A DNA stretch of 64,000 bases from JAXGMQ01 sp040768585 (GCA_040768585.1 JAXGMQ010000001.1:1364001-1428000); one strand, 5' to 3'. Counted from the stretch's first letter, positions 38,721 through 47,980 are shown. The notes: a model not told the origin generated them from the sequence alone. Made by a program: numbers and translations.

Positions 38721-38842
38721 ACCTGGTTACCGATGGTGTTGGCTGTCTTTGCTGCCGACTTGCATGGGGTCTGGCACTCGCGGCACTTTGAGTCGATGAT
38801 CTGGCATTTCTTTGGATTTCTCTTGATTACTTTTATATGCAT
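38681..38842 (-). CDS. SCIFF-like ranthipeptide precursor
   Basis: A 53-residue peptide encoded directly upstream of, and overlapping, the radical SAM maturase. GGAGG lies 6 nt before the ATG and a consensus promoter precedes it. The sequence opens MHIKVIKRNPKKC and its core is CRECQTPCKSAAKTANTIGNQ followed by VCE. This matches the SCIFF ending CKSxCKTxCTxGNQxCE closely, but two core cysteines are Ala and Ala-Asn here, leaving five Cys (13, 20, 23, 27, 42) instead of six. It also has an 11-residue tail after VCE. Known SCIFFs are crosslinked Cys to Thr. The function of SCIFF peptides is not established. Confidence 0.85.
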   Translation of the reverse strand: MHIKVIKRNPKKCQIIDSKCRECQTPCKSAAKTANTIGNQVCELKKRETRWIL

Positions 38843-38878
38843 GAGTTTCCTCCTGTGTTCTCTGGTTTATCCTGCGCA

Positions 38879-38907
38879 ATCATAGGCAAAGAATGATTTT
38901 GGGTCAA
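38879..38907 (-). promoter_or_regulatory. Promoter of the SCIFF-like operon
   Basis: Minus strand TTGACC (38907-38902), 17 nt, TATGAT (38884-38879), about 37 nt before the precursor ATG. Confidence 0.75.
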
Positions 38908-39223
38908 GGAATAAGGAGGAATATGAGTTATATATGTGGCGGATTGATTGTATAAAGGGACTTTAATAGGTTCTCATTGTGTAATTTTATGGTAGAGAAT
39001 TCAGCCAATTTTTTAGAAGATATCATCGTTTTTGAATCTACGTAGAAAAACCAATCGGTGTCTATTCTTTTACCCATTTCTAGGGAAACAAAAGAGATAG
39101 TGTTAGTCAAGAGAATATGGATATTGGAGCAAGCAGCTCTGATTCGGTCGAAAAAATTACACATTATGTCGAGAAATCGTGTGACTGAAGCTAGGAGAAT
39201 TCTCTGCTGGTGAGTAAAAAAGA
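38908..39223. other. A+T-rich gene-free interval
   Basis: Between the SCIFF-like promoter and the MITE-like element I see no gene or structured site. Confidence 0.45.
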
Positions 39224-39454
39224 ATCTCCTCACCCCGGCCCTCTCCTCAAGGAGGAGAGGGGGTATCAGTAAGTTATCATTCCCTAAGAAATTGTCTGCA
39301 GTCCACATTTTTTTTAGAATTTTGCATAGGCAGTTTTGTAATAAAGTTCCCATAAAAAGCAAAGTGTTTAAAAAGACGAGTGGTATTCCGATAGGGATGC
39401 AGCAACTTTCCCCCCTCTCCCTTGCCGCAAGGGAGAGGGGAGGGGGTGAGGGAT
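39224..39454 (-). mobile_element. MITE-like element, inverted partner of 10504-10732
   Basis: About 231 bp with the same end design as the element at 10504-10732 but in opposite orientation. The left end CTCACCCC has hairpin 39239-39261 (CCCTCTCCTC arms); the right end has hairpin 39412-39440 (CCCCTCTCCCTTGC and its complement) followed by GGGGGTGAGGGAT. The two elements share hairpin types and end sequences but little interior sequence. It is non-coding. Confidence 0.7.
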
Positions 39455-39623
39455 ACAAAAATTAATTCGACTTGGGTTTGTATGTATCCTAAATAATGAG
39501 GTGGAAGACGAATCCCCTGAAATTGAATTTCCTAGTCTAGTAAATTATGTATAATACCCTCGGTGATATAACAAACATGAAACAACATCGCCTTTCTCTG
39601 TGTCTGATATTGTGGAGGTGTCT

Positions 39624-40280
39624 ATGAGTCTTGATATCGCTGTCTTTGGTTTGGGCAGGTTTGGCAAAGCGCTCTGCGAGGAGCTTGTGAAGAGAAATTA
39701 CACCGTTCTTGCGGTGGACATCGACCCAGTCAAGGTGAAAGCCCTTGAGGGGATTGCGACAAGAACAGCTCTTCAAAGAACACTCGATGAAACGGGACTC
39801 AGAGACACGCTTGTCGGGCAGTGTGAGGTGGCTGTTGTCGGTTTTGCCAAGAACATCGAGGCAAACATCCTGATAACTCAGATGCTTCATGAGATGGGCA
39901 TTCCCTATGTCATAGCCCGTGCTGAAAACGATGTTCACTCCAGGATTCTTGAGAGACTTGGCGCTGACGACATCTTCTCACCAGAGGAGGACATGGCAAC
40001 AAGATTAGCAGGCAGAATCACAGGTTCCGGCTTCATGGATTACATTGAGATATCTGATGAATACTGCATTTCCGAGTTCCAAACTCCAGAAGACTTCGTA
40101 GGCAAAAAAATCTCAGAGCTCGATTTGCGTGGAAAATTTGGAATTCAGATTCTGGCAATCAGGCGAGACAAAGAGGTCATTATCCCGCCAGATCCATATG
40201 ATCCGCTTCAGCAGGAGGATTATCTTATTTGCCTTGGCAAGAGGGAATCGGTGAATGAGTTGTCGAAGGCTCATAAATAA
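39624..40280 (+). CDS. TrkA/KtrA-type K+ transport regulatory protein
   Basis: A 218-residue RCK protein that gates a membrane K+ transporter in response to nucleotides. The Rossmann motif is VFGLGRFGKALCEEL, with the acidic AVDID at the end of the second strand. The N-terminal RCK_N domain runs to about 140 and the RCK_C domain (EFQTPEDFVGKKISELDLRGKFG to QQEDYLICLG) to the end. The ATG at 39624 follows TGGAGGTG. The matching transmembrane subunit (TrkH/KtrB) is not in the window. The K+ channel at 16681, which lacks an RCK domain, is a possible but unproven partner. Confidence 0.9.
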   Translation: MSLDIAVFGLGRFGKALCEELVKRNYTVLAVDIDPVKVKALEGIATRTALQRTLDETGLRDTLVGQCEVAVVGFAKNIEANILITQMLHEMGIPYVIARAENDVHSRILERLGADDIFSPEEDMATRLAGRITGSGFMDYIEISDEYCISEFQTPEDFVGKKISELDLRGKFGIQILAIRRDKEVIIPPDPYDPLQQEDYLICLGKRESVNELSKAHK

Positions 40281-40545
40281 TCGAATAATTTCAGTGTAAC
40301 GATTGTAAAATCCATACTGGTAGTGCTCAAGCTGCTTGTGTGTTTAGTTTTGGTAAGCAATTCCTGAGATTTTTTCTTGTGTGAGTTTATGTTCTTAATG
40401 GATAATCTTTTCTGATTACAAAGAGATTGAAAATGTCCTCAGCAGTACTACCTCCGGTCATCTATCCCCAGAAGAAGAAAATACTCGGTTATTTTTTCAA
40501 TTTGTGTTGTTACGAAACAGGATTCAATCTGGTTTTTCTGTGGCA
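40281..40545. other. Gene-free interval between convergent genes
   Basis: Nothing recognisable except the terminator of the minus-strand lipoprotein at its right end. Confidence 0.4.
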
Positions 40546-40581
40546 TAAAAAATCCGCCCCACAAATCGATGCAAGGCGGAT
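40546..40581 (-). terminator. Intrinsic terminator of the beta-propeller lipoprotein gene
   Basis: ATCCGCC (40552-40558) pairs with GGCGGAT (40575-40581). On the minus strand the stem runs directly into a T-run (40552-40547). Confidence 0.75.
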
Positions 40582-40613
40582 AGATTGAGATTTTCTGATT
40601 CTGAGTTATTTTG

Positions 40614-41948
40614 CTATTCTTCTGTTTCCGGCGTTGTCTCCTCATAGGCCTCAGCCTGCTCAACCTCTTCGGAGTTTATATCCTTAGTTTCTTCTGTTTG
40701 TTCCGAGTCGATATTTTCAGATTCATCTGGCTGTACCCGCACAGCGTGCGCCTTTTGGGCGATATCCTTCGGCACAAGACAGAAGAACTTGCTTTGACCA
40801 TCAGAAACGTAGACTCTGCCATCGACTATCGCGATGTCTCCAAATCTTTGATTGGTCACACCTTCCTGCCATGTGGCAAATTCGTACGCAAGGTTTGATT
40901 CTCCTGTCAACAGATCGACCGATACGAGTTTGCCCTCCTGAGTTGTAAAGAGCAGTAGATTGCCGGCAGAAACAAGACCTGAGGATGGTTTTGGCGCGTT
41001 GAGTTCATTGATCAGAGAACCATCGCTTCCCTTCAAAACCAGTATCTTGCCTGTGTCCAGCGGAATTATGACCTTCTCGTCAATGACGCAGGGCGAATGA
41101 GTCATGGTATCCCTTGTGTCGACTTGCCACAACTCCCTTCCGTCAGCCACATCAAACGCCTGCACGTCGCCAAATGCTCCACAAGCAAAAACTGAGTCCC
41201 CATCTGACACAAGGTTGGCAATGACAGGACCTGACAACTTGGCAGTCCATACCTTCGAACCAGTTGCGATGTTGAATGCTGTTATCTCCTTGGAGTAGGA
41301 CGCAAAGATGACCTTACCCTCCACAACAACCGGGCATGAATTAATCCTATCCTCAAGTTTTTCCCTCCAAACCTCGTGGCCTGTTTCCAGATCAAAGGCT
41401 TTCACGAGTCCAGTGGAAAAACCACCAACAACGAACCCACCAGATATTACAGGGGCTGACTCCTCACGCGTGATGGTATTCAGAGTCGAGTATCTTGATA
41501 CCCACAACTCATTGCCAGTCCAGGCATCGTTGCACTGGATGATCCCATCGTTTGTGACAAACACAACCCTTCCGTCGGAATAAGCTGGATCACTCGCCTC
41601 TGCTCTGTACGTGATTGACCATAGCACCTTTCCGCTGTCCTTTGAGACTGCAAAAACAGATTTGTCTCCGCTTGAGAAAAAGGCGACCTCTTCGGTGCCC
41701 TTGTCTCTTAACTCAGAGCCAACGGGTGTTTTGGCAACAGATGCCGACGAGACGCCTACGCCGGGAGCATCAACCGCCCAGAGCGCGCCAAAGGGAGGAA
41801 GCACCTCGCCAGAGGCTCTTCCTGTTCTGAACGTGTTTCTACCAGCACCATACCATGTTGAGTCGCTGGCGGTATTTCCTACGTTAGTCTGTCCACATGC
41901 CGCAAACAGAACAGACACAATTACTAAAAGACTAAAAAGCCGTCTCAT
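40614..41948 (-). CDS. PQQ-like beta-propeller lipoprotein
   Basis: A 444-residue exported lipoprotein. The signal peptide (RRLFSLLVIVSVLFAAC) puts the lipid on Cys18. The mature part is a seven- or eight-bladed beta-propeller built from PQQ-like repeats, each with the pattern G-x-x-x-W/V-x-x-x-L and D-x-x-T/D-G (for example FDLETGHEVWREKL, FNIATGSKVWTAKL, FDVADGRELWQVD). An acidic Glu-rich tail (about 405-444) ends it. The fold resembles BamB, but the same fold serves many binding roles. The start follows GGAGG, and a strong terminator lies downstream, so it is monocistronic. Confidence 0.88.
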   Translation of the reverse strand: MRRLFSLLVIVSVLFAACGQTNVGNTASDSTWYGAGRNTFRTGRASGEVLPPFGALWAVDAPGVGVSSASVAKTPVGSELRDKGTEEVAFFSSGDKSVFAVSKDSGKVLWSITYRAEASDPAYSDGRVVFVTNDGIIQCNDAWTGNELWVSRYSTLNTITREESAPVISGGFVVGGFSTGLVKAFDLETGHEVWREKLEDRINSCPVVVEGKVIFASYSKEITAFNIATGSKVWTAKLSGPVIANLVSDGDSVFACGAFGDVQAFDVADGRELWQVDTRDTMTHSPCVIDEKVIIPLDTGKILVLKGSDGSLINELNAPKPSSGLVSAGNLLLFTTQEGKLVSVDLLTGESNLAYEFATWQEGVTNQRFGDIAIVDGRVYVSDGQSKFFCLVPKDIAQKAHAVRVQPDESENIDSEQTEETKDINSEEVEQAEAYEETTPETEE

Positions 41949-42186
41949 TTAAGCCTCCGTAAAGCATGGGTTATCTATTCACCCCATATGGTTGCTGATA
42001 AAAATGATTTAATCAAGTGCCAGTGAGGAAAAATACCTGTATCACTCATTCCTTGACTGAGTATATGGGTGATGTTACATTTTCTGCGTGAAACGAACGC
42101 CTGCCGTGAGTCGAAGATTGTGCAAAGACTTATTAAGCAGGCATTTTTAATATTTGTGAATATATGTGCTTCGGAAGGAGAATGAC
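41949..42186. other. Divergent intergenic region
   Basis: It holds the ribosome sites of the two flanking lipoprotein genes (GGAGG before 41948 on the minus strand, GGAAGGAG before 42187). No convincing -35/-10 pair or other structure was identified. Confidence 0.35.
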
Positions 42187-43248
42187 ATGAGAAAGTCTGC
42201 ACTCGTTATTACGTCGATGGTTGTGATGGTTGTGCTAGTTGCTGGATGTGGTGGTGCCGTGATTCCGGCCGGTCGTTCATATGTCCCATCAAGACTTGAT
42301 GGTGCGCCAACTTCTGATGTTGTGTCAGCGGAATTCGCTGAAGTTGCCCCGATCATTGATGGTGTTGTGACCGACCTTGAGGATGTTTGGAGTGACGCTA
42401 CTGAGGTTATCCTAACCGCAAAAGATGAAACAACTGAAGTTCCTGTCTCCATGAAAGCTGCGTATGACGATCACAATGTCTACCTACTCTTTACCTGGGC
42501 AGACGACAAAGCTCATATTGGTGGCAAGATGTGGGAGATGAGAGAGCGTGACGGTCAGAAGAGCTGGAAGTTTGGCTCCCAGCTTGGAAAAGAAGACATG
42601 ATTTCAATCGCCTTTGAATCCACCAAGATTGAGGGTTTTGAAACAGAAGGTTGCAATGTCCTCTGCCACAGCGGCCCAAACTACATGTTGGCTCCAAATA
42701 TGGGCGAGTTCCTTGACGTTTGGACTTGGAGAGCAGCAAGCACGTTCTTCACAGCTGCTGCCACAAACCATGTTGTTGGCCCACTTGGCCCAAGTTTTGA
42801 CCAGGATGCCGAGGATTTCAATACAAAGTCTGCAATCATCAACATGCCAGGTTCTTTGATTCAAAACATGATAAACGTCGCATCACCGGCGTATGTTATG
42901 TCTAGAGGTCTAGCACCAACCCAGATTGGTGATTTCACCCTCATGGAGCCAGTGCCAGAAGATATCAACTCGCTACCACTCTCCAAAGCCCCATATTTCA
43001 TGAAGCTTCCCGGTAAACCAGATATCGTCTGCATGGCAAGTTATAATGATGAGGATGAAGAGAACAAATTCTGGACAGTCGAAATGAGACGTCCACTAAC
43101 AACAGATAATCCACTTCAGGTTCAGTTTGCTCACAATCCTGCTGAGGATGGCTACTATCTGTTCCACCTTTCCATCTTTGACAATCAGATGGGAGAGGGT
43201 CACATCTACACAGAAGCGCCAGCAACATTAGAGTTTGTTGGCAAATAG
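42187..43248 (+). CDS. Lipoprotein with ethylbenzene-dehydrogenase-like haem-binding domain
   Basis: A 353-residue lipoprotein: signal peptide RKSALVITSMVVMVVLVAGC with Cys21. The mature domain matches the haem b-binding EB_dh family: APIIDGVVTDLEDVWSDATEV, VPVSMKAAYDDHNVYLLFTWAD, and EDMISIAFES. A CNVLCH segment near residue 158 is the family's Cys-Cys-His element; it is CxxxCH, not the standard CxxCH, so covalent haem c attachment is unsure. It should carry electrons outside the membrane. The ATG at 42187 is taken since GGAAGGAG precedes it. It is the first gene of the long VOR operon, 9 nt before vorB. Confidence 0.82.
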   Translation: MRKSALVITSMVVMVVLVAGCGGAVIPAGRSYVPSRLDGAPTSDVVSAEFAEVAPIIDGVVTDLEDVWSDATEVILTAKDETTEVPVSMKAAYDDHNVYLLFTWADDKAHIGGKMWEMRERDGQKSWKFGSQLGKEDMISIAFESTKIEGFETEGCNVLCHSGPNYMLAPNMGEFLDVWTWRAASTFFTAAATNHVVGPLGPSFDQDAEDFNTKSAIINMPGSLIQNMINVASPAYVMSRGLAPTQIGDFTLMEPVPEDINSLPLSKAPYFMKLPGKPDIVCMASYNDEDEENKFWTVEMRRPLTTDNPLQVQFAHNPAEDGYYLFHLSIFDNQMGEGHIYTEAPATLEFVGK

Positions 43249-43257
43249 GAGGAATAA

Positions 43258-44358
43258 ATGGGTGAAAAGATCCTTATGAAAGGAGCTGAGGCGATATCCG
43301 AGGCAGCTATCCGCGCAGGGTGCCGCCACTTTTTCGGTTATCCAATTACGCCCCAGAACGAAGCACCTGCCTACATGGCAAGAAGATTACCAGAGGTTGG
43401 TGGTTCATTTACACAGGCTGAATCTGAGGTTGCAGCAGTAAATATGCTCTATGGTTGCGCAGCAACAGGCAAGAGAGTTATCACAACATCGTCATCACCT
43501 GGTATCTCATTGATGACAGAGGGTATTTCTTATATGGCTGGCGCTGACTTGCCAGCCGTCATTGTTAATGTTGTCCGTGGTGGTCCAGGTCTCGGCGACA
43601 TTGCGCCTGCACAGGGAGACTACTTCCAAGCCGTCAAGGGTGGCGGTCATGGTGATTATCACTGCATAGTGGTTGCCCCATCGACAATTCAGGAGAATGT
43701 TGACCTGATGAAGAGCGCCTTCGATCTTGCCGATAAGTATCGCACCCCGACCATCGTGCTCTCAGACGGACTTCTTGGTCAGATGATGGAAGCCATCGAG
43801 CTTCCAGAGATGACCGATCCGGCAACACTTCCACACAAAGACTGGGCGGCTGATGGTATGCAGGGAAAACGTGGCAAGAACCTCATCAACTCATTCGACC
43901 TTCTTCCGGATGGTCTCGAAAAGATGAATATCGAGATGTGGAAGAAGTTCAAGAACGTCGAAGAGGATGTCATGTTTGAGGAAGTTCAGATGGACGATGC
44001 TGAGTACGTGTTTGTTGCGTACGGCACTGTTGCTCGAATCCTCAAGAGTGTCATCAAGGCAATGAGGGCAAATGGTCATAAGGTTGGGCTCTTTAGACCA
44101 ATTACCCTTTGGCCATTCCCGTCAAAGAGGCTCGCTGAAATAGCGTCAAGACCACAAGTTAAGTTCCTCTTCGATATTGAGCTTTCCTTTGGTCAGATGA
44201 TCGAAGACGTCAAGCTCGCGGTTTCCTGTCAGAAGGAAGTCAAATTCTATGGTAGACAGGGTGGCATGGTGCCAACTACCGATGAGCTTGAAGCGGTTAC
44301 ACTCAAGCACATCAAAGGTGAACCAGCCCCAACAGGAGGTATCCCATGGAACGACTAA
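43258..44358 (+). CDS. vorB: 2-oxoacid:ferredoxin oxidoreductase, alpha subunit (VorB type)
   Basis: A 366-residue subunit of a thiamine-diphosphate, ferredoxin-reducing 2-oxoacid oxidoreductase (probably 3-methyl-2-oxobutanoate). It opens with KGAEAISEAAIRAGCRHFFGYPITPQNE, the conserved substrate/TPP loop. TSSSPGISLMTEGISYMAGADLPAVIVNVVRGGPGLG is the domain I core, and FRPITLWPFPSKRL the conserved domain II segment. AGGAGG lies before the ATG. It overlaps vorA by 13 nt. The enzyme oxidises branched-chain or related 2-oxoacids to acyl-CoA plus CO2. Confidence 0.92.
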   Translation: MGEKILMKGAEAISEAAIRAGCRHFFGYPITPQNEAPAYMARRLPEVGGSFTQAESEVAAVNMLYGCAATGKRVITTSSSPGISLMTEGISYMAGADLPAVIVNVVRGGPGLGDIAPAQGDYFQAVKGGGHGDYHCIVVAPSTIQENVDLMKSAFDLADKYRTPTIVLSDGLLGQMMEAIELPEMTDPATLPHKDWAADGMQGKRGKNLINSFDLLPDGLEKMNIEMWKKFKNVEEDVMFEEVQMDDAEYVFVAYGTVARILKSVIKAMRANGHKVGLFRPITLWPFPSKRLAEIASRPQVKFLFDIELSFGQMIEDVKLAVSCQKEVKFYGRQGGMVPTTDELEAVTLKHIKGEPAPTGGIPWND

Positions 44359-45092
44359 CTCATCATCCAGCACCACTTGCTACCTGCCAGACGTCCTACT
44401 GCCCAGGGTGCATTCATGGGGTTATCCACAGACTTGTCTGTGAAGTAATCGAAGAGATGGATCTCCTTCAGAAGTCGATAATCGTTCTCCCAGTTGGTTG
44501 CTCAACTCTGGCAGTCGATTATTTTGCCTTTGACTCCGTTCAGTCAGCCCATGGCAGAGCCTGCGCCGTTGCAACTGGTGTTAAGAGATCCTTACCTGAC
44601 AGGCACGTCATTACCTACCAGGGTGACGGTGACTATGCCTCAATAGGTGCAGCTGAGATGGTGCATGCTGCCGCTCGTGGCGAGAACATTACAACCATAT
44701 TTGTCAACAATGGCATCTATGGCATGACAGGCGGTCAGATGGCTCCAACCACTCTCATGGGTTGGAAATCAGAGACATCACCATATGGAAGAAATAAAGA
44801 AACGCACGGATTCCCGGTGCGTGTTTGTGAGATGCTCTCCCAGCTCAATGGTCCAGCCTATATCGCCAGAACAGATGCAACCACAATCGCTGGCATTCGC
44901 AAGACAAAGGCTGCGATGAAGAAGGCATTCACGGCTCAGATAAAGGGTCTTGGCTACTCGGTTGTTGAGGTTCTCTCAACATGCCCGACAAACTGGGGAA
45001 TGACTCCGGTCGATGCATTAAAGAGAGTCAAGGAAGAGACAACCAAGTACTACCCAACAGGTGAATTCAAGGTAGCGGAGGGACTCGAATAA
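44346..45092 (+). CDS. vorA: 2-oxoacid:ferredoxin oxidoreductase, beta (TPP-binding) subunit
   Basis: A 248-residue TPP-binding subunit. CPGCIHGVIHRL and the AHGRACAVATGVKRS segment start the fold. GDGDYASIGAAEMVHAAARGENITTIFVNNGIYGMTGGQM is the thiamine-diphosphate/Mg2+ motif (GDGD to NN), spanning about residues 95-135. Unlike pyruvate enzymes it has no long C-terminal extension. AGGAGG at 44334 precedes the ATG, inside vorB. It ends in TAATG, shared with vorC. No separate [4Fe-4S] ferredoxin subunit gene is present in the operon. Confidence 0.92.
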   Translation: MERLTHHPAPLATCQTSYCPGCIHGVIHRLVCEVIEEMDLLQKSIIVLPVGCSTLAVDYFAFDSVQSAHGRACAVATGVKRSLPDRHVITYQGDGDYASIGAAEMVHAAARGENITTIFVNNGIYGMTGGQMAPTTLMGWKSETSPYGRNKETHGFPVRVCEMLSQLNGPAYIARTDATTIAGIRKTKAAMKKAFTAQIKGLGYSVVEVLSTCPTNWGMTPVDALKRVKEETTKYYPTGEFKVAEGLE

Positions 45093-45634
45093 TGGCACAG
45101 CACGAACTAATAGCGGCTGGTTTTGGCGGACAGGGTGTCATGATGCTCGGGAAGCTCTTTGCCGACAGCGCGGTAATCGAGGGAGACTATGCTATCTTCC
45201 TGCCATCTTATGGTCCTGCGATGCGCGGTGGCACAGCAAACTGCACAGTCATCACCTCGGAAGAGGAAATAGCATCCCCCGTTCTTGCAAACCCCGCAAA
45301 CGTTGTCGTTTTCAATTTTCCATCGTTCACCATGTTTGAGAAATCTGTGAAGAAGGGTGGAAACCTGATTGTAAATTCGTCTCTTATCAAGGAGAAATCC
45401 GCAAGAGACGACATCAACGTTGTCTATGTCCCGGCGCAGGAGATTGCTGAGAAGGCCGGTATGGCAAAGGCGACGAACATCGTATTACTCGGCGCTCTTC
45501 TCAAGGTGACAAAGTCGTTTGATCTTGAGACAACTAAGAGAGCTATCAAGGATTATCTTGGTGAGAGCAAGGCAAAGTATCTCGATGTCAACATTAAAGC
45601 TCTTGAGGCTGGATATAACTTCGACGGACAATAA
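45092..45634 (+). CDS. vorC: 2-oxoacid:ferredoxin oxidoreductase, gamma subunit
   Basis: A 180-residue gamma subunit. AGFGGQGVMMLGKLFADSAVIEG is the conserved N-terminal CoA/contact motif. LPSYGPAMRGGTANCTVITS is the family signature, and YVPAQEIAEKAGMAKATNIVLLGALL the conserved C-terminal part. The length is standard for the separate gamma subunit. Its ATG overlaps the vorA stop (TAATG), and the M20 peptidase starts one base after its stop, so all are translated from one mRNA. Confidence 0.92.
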   Translation: MAQHELIAAGFGGQGVMMLGKLFADSAVIEGDYAIFLPSYGPAMRGGTANCTVITSEEEIASPVLANPANVVVFNFPSFTMFEKSVKKGGNLIVNSSLIKEKSARDDINVVYVPAQEIAEKAGMAKATNIVLLGALLKVTKSFDLETTKRAIKDYLGESKAKYLDVNIKALEAGYNFDGQ

Positions 45635-46744
45635 ATGAACGAAAAAAGACTGCTTGAGACATTTCTTGAGCTAGTCCAGATAGACTCAGAATCGGGTCAC
45701 GAAAAGGCTGTTGCAAACTACCTCGTGACCCGTTTTGATTCACTCTCTATGGACTGGCAGATTGACAAGGCTGGAGAACAGATTGACTCTGATGTAGGGA
45801 ACCTTTTTGCGAGAATGAAGGGAACAGTCCCAGGTTCAATCTGCCTTTCGGCTCATATGGACACGGTCAAGCCTGGTATTGGTGTCAAGCCCCAAACCAA
45901 AAGTGGGTTTATCACTAGCGATGGTACTACCATTCTCGGAGCCGATGATAAGTCTGGGCTTGCTGTTATGTTGGAGGTTCTGGAGTACTTCAAGGACAGG
46001 CCTCACCCCACAATCGAGCTGGTTTGTGATATTCAGGAAGAGATGGGTTTGAGAGGCGCATCGCTTTTCGATGCCTCCGTTCTTGAGAGCAAAGAGACCA
46101 TTGTGCTTGACACAAATGGCGCACCGGGCGCCATCATCATGGCTGCTCCCTACCAGGTCGTCTATAACACAATCATTAATGGCAAATCCTCTCACGCTGG
46201 TATTGCTCCTGAGAAGGGAATATCCGCAATTCGAGTGGCATCCGAGGCAATTGCTAACATGAAACTCGGCAGGATTGACAAAGAAACCACATCAAACATT
46301 GGAGTGATCAAGGGCGGAAAGTCATTCAACATTGTCCCGGACTACTGCGAAGTGTTGTTTGAGGCAAGGTCGATAGACAAAACCAAGTTTGATACTCAGG
46401 TTTCTCACATGAAGGATGAGTTCCTCAGAGCCTGTGGCAAGGTCGGCGCGACCGTAGAGTTTGTTCCTGAGAACCTTCTTGTTGGCTTCAGGTTCACACC
46501 AGAGGACGAACTCCCGTCAAAACTTGCAAAAGCAGCAACTGATGTTGGAATTGAACCCAGGTTTGATATCAGTGGCGGCGGTTCTGTTGCCAATGTTTTC
46601 AACGCAAAGGGCAAAACGGCAGTTGTTGTGAGCACCGGCATGGAAAACCCGCACGGGCTCGATGAAAGAATCAAGATTGAGCACCTCAACCAACTCGGTA
46701 AATGGATGATACGCCTTGTCGAGATTGTCGGAGGGGTTGCGTGA
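45635..46744 (+). CDS. M20-family peptidase (PepT-like)
   Basis: A 369-residue di-zinc aminopeptidase-type M20 enzyme. The first ligand motif is SAHMDTVKPG (H74, D76), the bridging Asp is in LGADDKSGLA (D104) and the catalytic Glu pair in DIQEEMGLRG (E135, E136). A lid/dimerisation domain (about 180-290, with GKSSHAGIAPEKGISAI) splits the catalytic domain, as in PepT and CPG2-type enzymes. GMENPHGLDERI near the C-terminus holds the last His ligand. In this operon it could release amino acids whose 2-oxoacids VOR then oxidises. It overlaps the next gene by 4 nt. Confidence 0.9.
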   Translation: MNEKRLLETFLELVQIDSESGHEKAVANYLVTRFDSLSMDWQIDKAGEQIDSDVGNLFARMKGTVPGSICLSAHMDTVKPGIGVKPQTKSGFITSDGTTILGADDKSGLAVMLEVLEYFKDRPHPTIELVCDIQEEMGLRGASLFDASVLESKETIVLDTNGAPGAIIMAAPYQVVYNTIINGKSSHAGIAPEKGISAIRVASEAIANMKLGRIDKETTSNIGVIKGGKSFNIVPDYCEVLFEARSIDKTKFDTQVSHMKDEFLRACGKVGATVEFVPENLLVGFRFTPEDELPSKLAKAATDVGIEPRFDISGGGSVANVFNAKGKTAVVVSTGMENPHGLDERIKIEHLNQLGKWMIRLVEIVGGVA

Positions 46745-47979
46745 AAAAGCTCCTGGCTGTAGCAGTTCTGATTTGCTCTGCGGTAACGATGTTTTCTACC
46801 GCAGTGTTTTCCGCCGAAACCCCAACAGGTGGCGGTTCGGGTGGAATCAGAATCAGGTACAGCCCGGCTTTTCCTGAGGACACCGTCATCAGAACCTGGC
46901 TTGAAGAGCACATCCATGAACAGATACAAATATTCGAGGATGTGTTTGGACCGCCAAAGCCTGATAATTTTGAGATAATCGTATACCCGGATTTTGACTC
47001 ACTCTCTGGCTACGCTCATGATATGTTGAGAGGTAGCAACACCGTGGTGCTCGTGACAAATGACGATTACCTTCAAGCCACAGGAAAAACGCGTCCAATC
47101 TTTCGAAGCCTCATAAGACTCGAAAGACCAATGTGCAACGAGGGGACGATGCAAATCATCGAGACCTTCCTTGCTCTTCGTTATTTTGATATCCCGATCG
47201 TAAACTATGCGACTCAGATGCGCGCTGTTTTTCAATACATCCCAGTCCCGGAAGATCCAGATAGATTCGACTTTGACAATCCAATGCATATCTCCACGGT
47301 TGTAAGAGCCTGTGCCTCTCTGGAGCAGTACGAGAGGGACTTTGGAAAATCCAAACTCAGAGATTTTATGTTTGAGGCGACGAAGTCAAAAAAGGGTTTC
47401 AAAAGGGCTCTTGAGGCTGAGTATGGCGTCGATTTCAGAACATTCATAAGACAGTTCAGACACATGAAATATCTAGACGATGGAAGCTCAAGGGTGCTAC
47501 TTCCTAGCTACAACAGTGATGAGGGAAGAACGGAGTTTGCCAGGATTGAGGATATTCGAGGACACATATGGTCGAATATGCCCATGAATCCAATTCCTCT
47601 AGACTACAAGATTCGTATGGAGCCTGAGCTTCTTTTGGAGCAGGCTGCGGCGTATGTGAACCGAGAGCACTATCAGCTGGCTGACGAGACGCTTGACAAA
47701 CTCGACGGATACTTTCAGGTGAAACACACTCATATGCTGGTTTGGTGGGCGGTCGCATTTGTCTGCTTACTGCTGCTCTCCATGCTTCTATATTTTTCTA
47801 TCAGGCTCATGTCGCCTGTCAAGGCTGACAGGGCGTTCATCGCTGGCGCTAGGGGAGCTATAAGTAGGGGTTCTAACGCATCCTCTGATGATCTGGACGA
47901 CCAATCAAAAAAACGTTTCAGGGGTAAGCGAGTAAAAACGTACAACAAGAGACCGGGAAGAAAGACGAAAAAAGACTGA
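46741..47979 (+). CDS. Secreted or membrane-anchored gluzincin-like protein of unknown function
   Basis: A 412-residue protein. It has an N-terminal signal peptide (VKKLLAVAVLICSAVTMFSTAVFS). A periplasmic/extracellular domain of about 310 residues opens with a peptidase-MA-like segment (IRIRYSPAFPEDTVI...FGPPKPDNFEIIVYPDFDSLSGYA). A TM helix follows (MLVWWAVAFVCLLLLSMLLYF, about 345-368), then a very basic cytoplasmic tail. The layout resembles peptidase_MA_2 (gluzincin-like) proteins, but I find no HExxH motif, so it may be an inactive relative. The GTG start overlaps the M20 stop (GTGA), giving tight coupling. Confidence 0.7.
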   Translation: MKKLLAVAVLICSAVTMFSTAVFSAETPTGGGSGGIRIRYSPAFPEDTVIRTWLEEHIHEQIQIFEDVFGPPKPDNFEIIVYPDFDSLSGYAHDMLRGSNTVVLVTNDDYLQATGKTRPIFRSLIRLERPMCNEGTMQIIETFLALRYFDIPIVNYATQMRAVFQYIPVPEDPDRFDFDNPMHISTVVRACASLEQYERDFGKSKLRDFMFEATKSKKGFKRALEAEYGVDFRTFIRQFRHMKYLDDGSSRVLLPSYNSDEGRTEFARIEDIRGHIWSNMPMNPIPLDYKIRMEPELLLEQAAAYVNREHYQLADETLDKLDGYFQVKHTHMLVWWAVAFVCLLLLSMLLYFSIRLMSPVKADRAFIAGARGAISRGSNASSDDLDDQSKKRFRGKRVKTYNKRPGRKTKKD

Positions 47980-47980
47980 A

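Noticed and set aside
38928..39458. A 176-codon minus-strand reading frame
   Set aside because: It runs across the whole MITE-like element, is low in codon structure, has no ribosome site and encodes the palindromes as Pro/Arg-rich stretches. It is chance openness.
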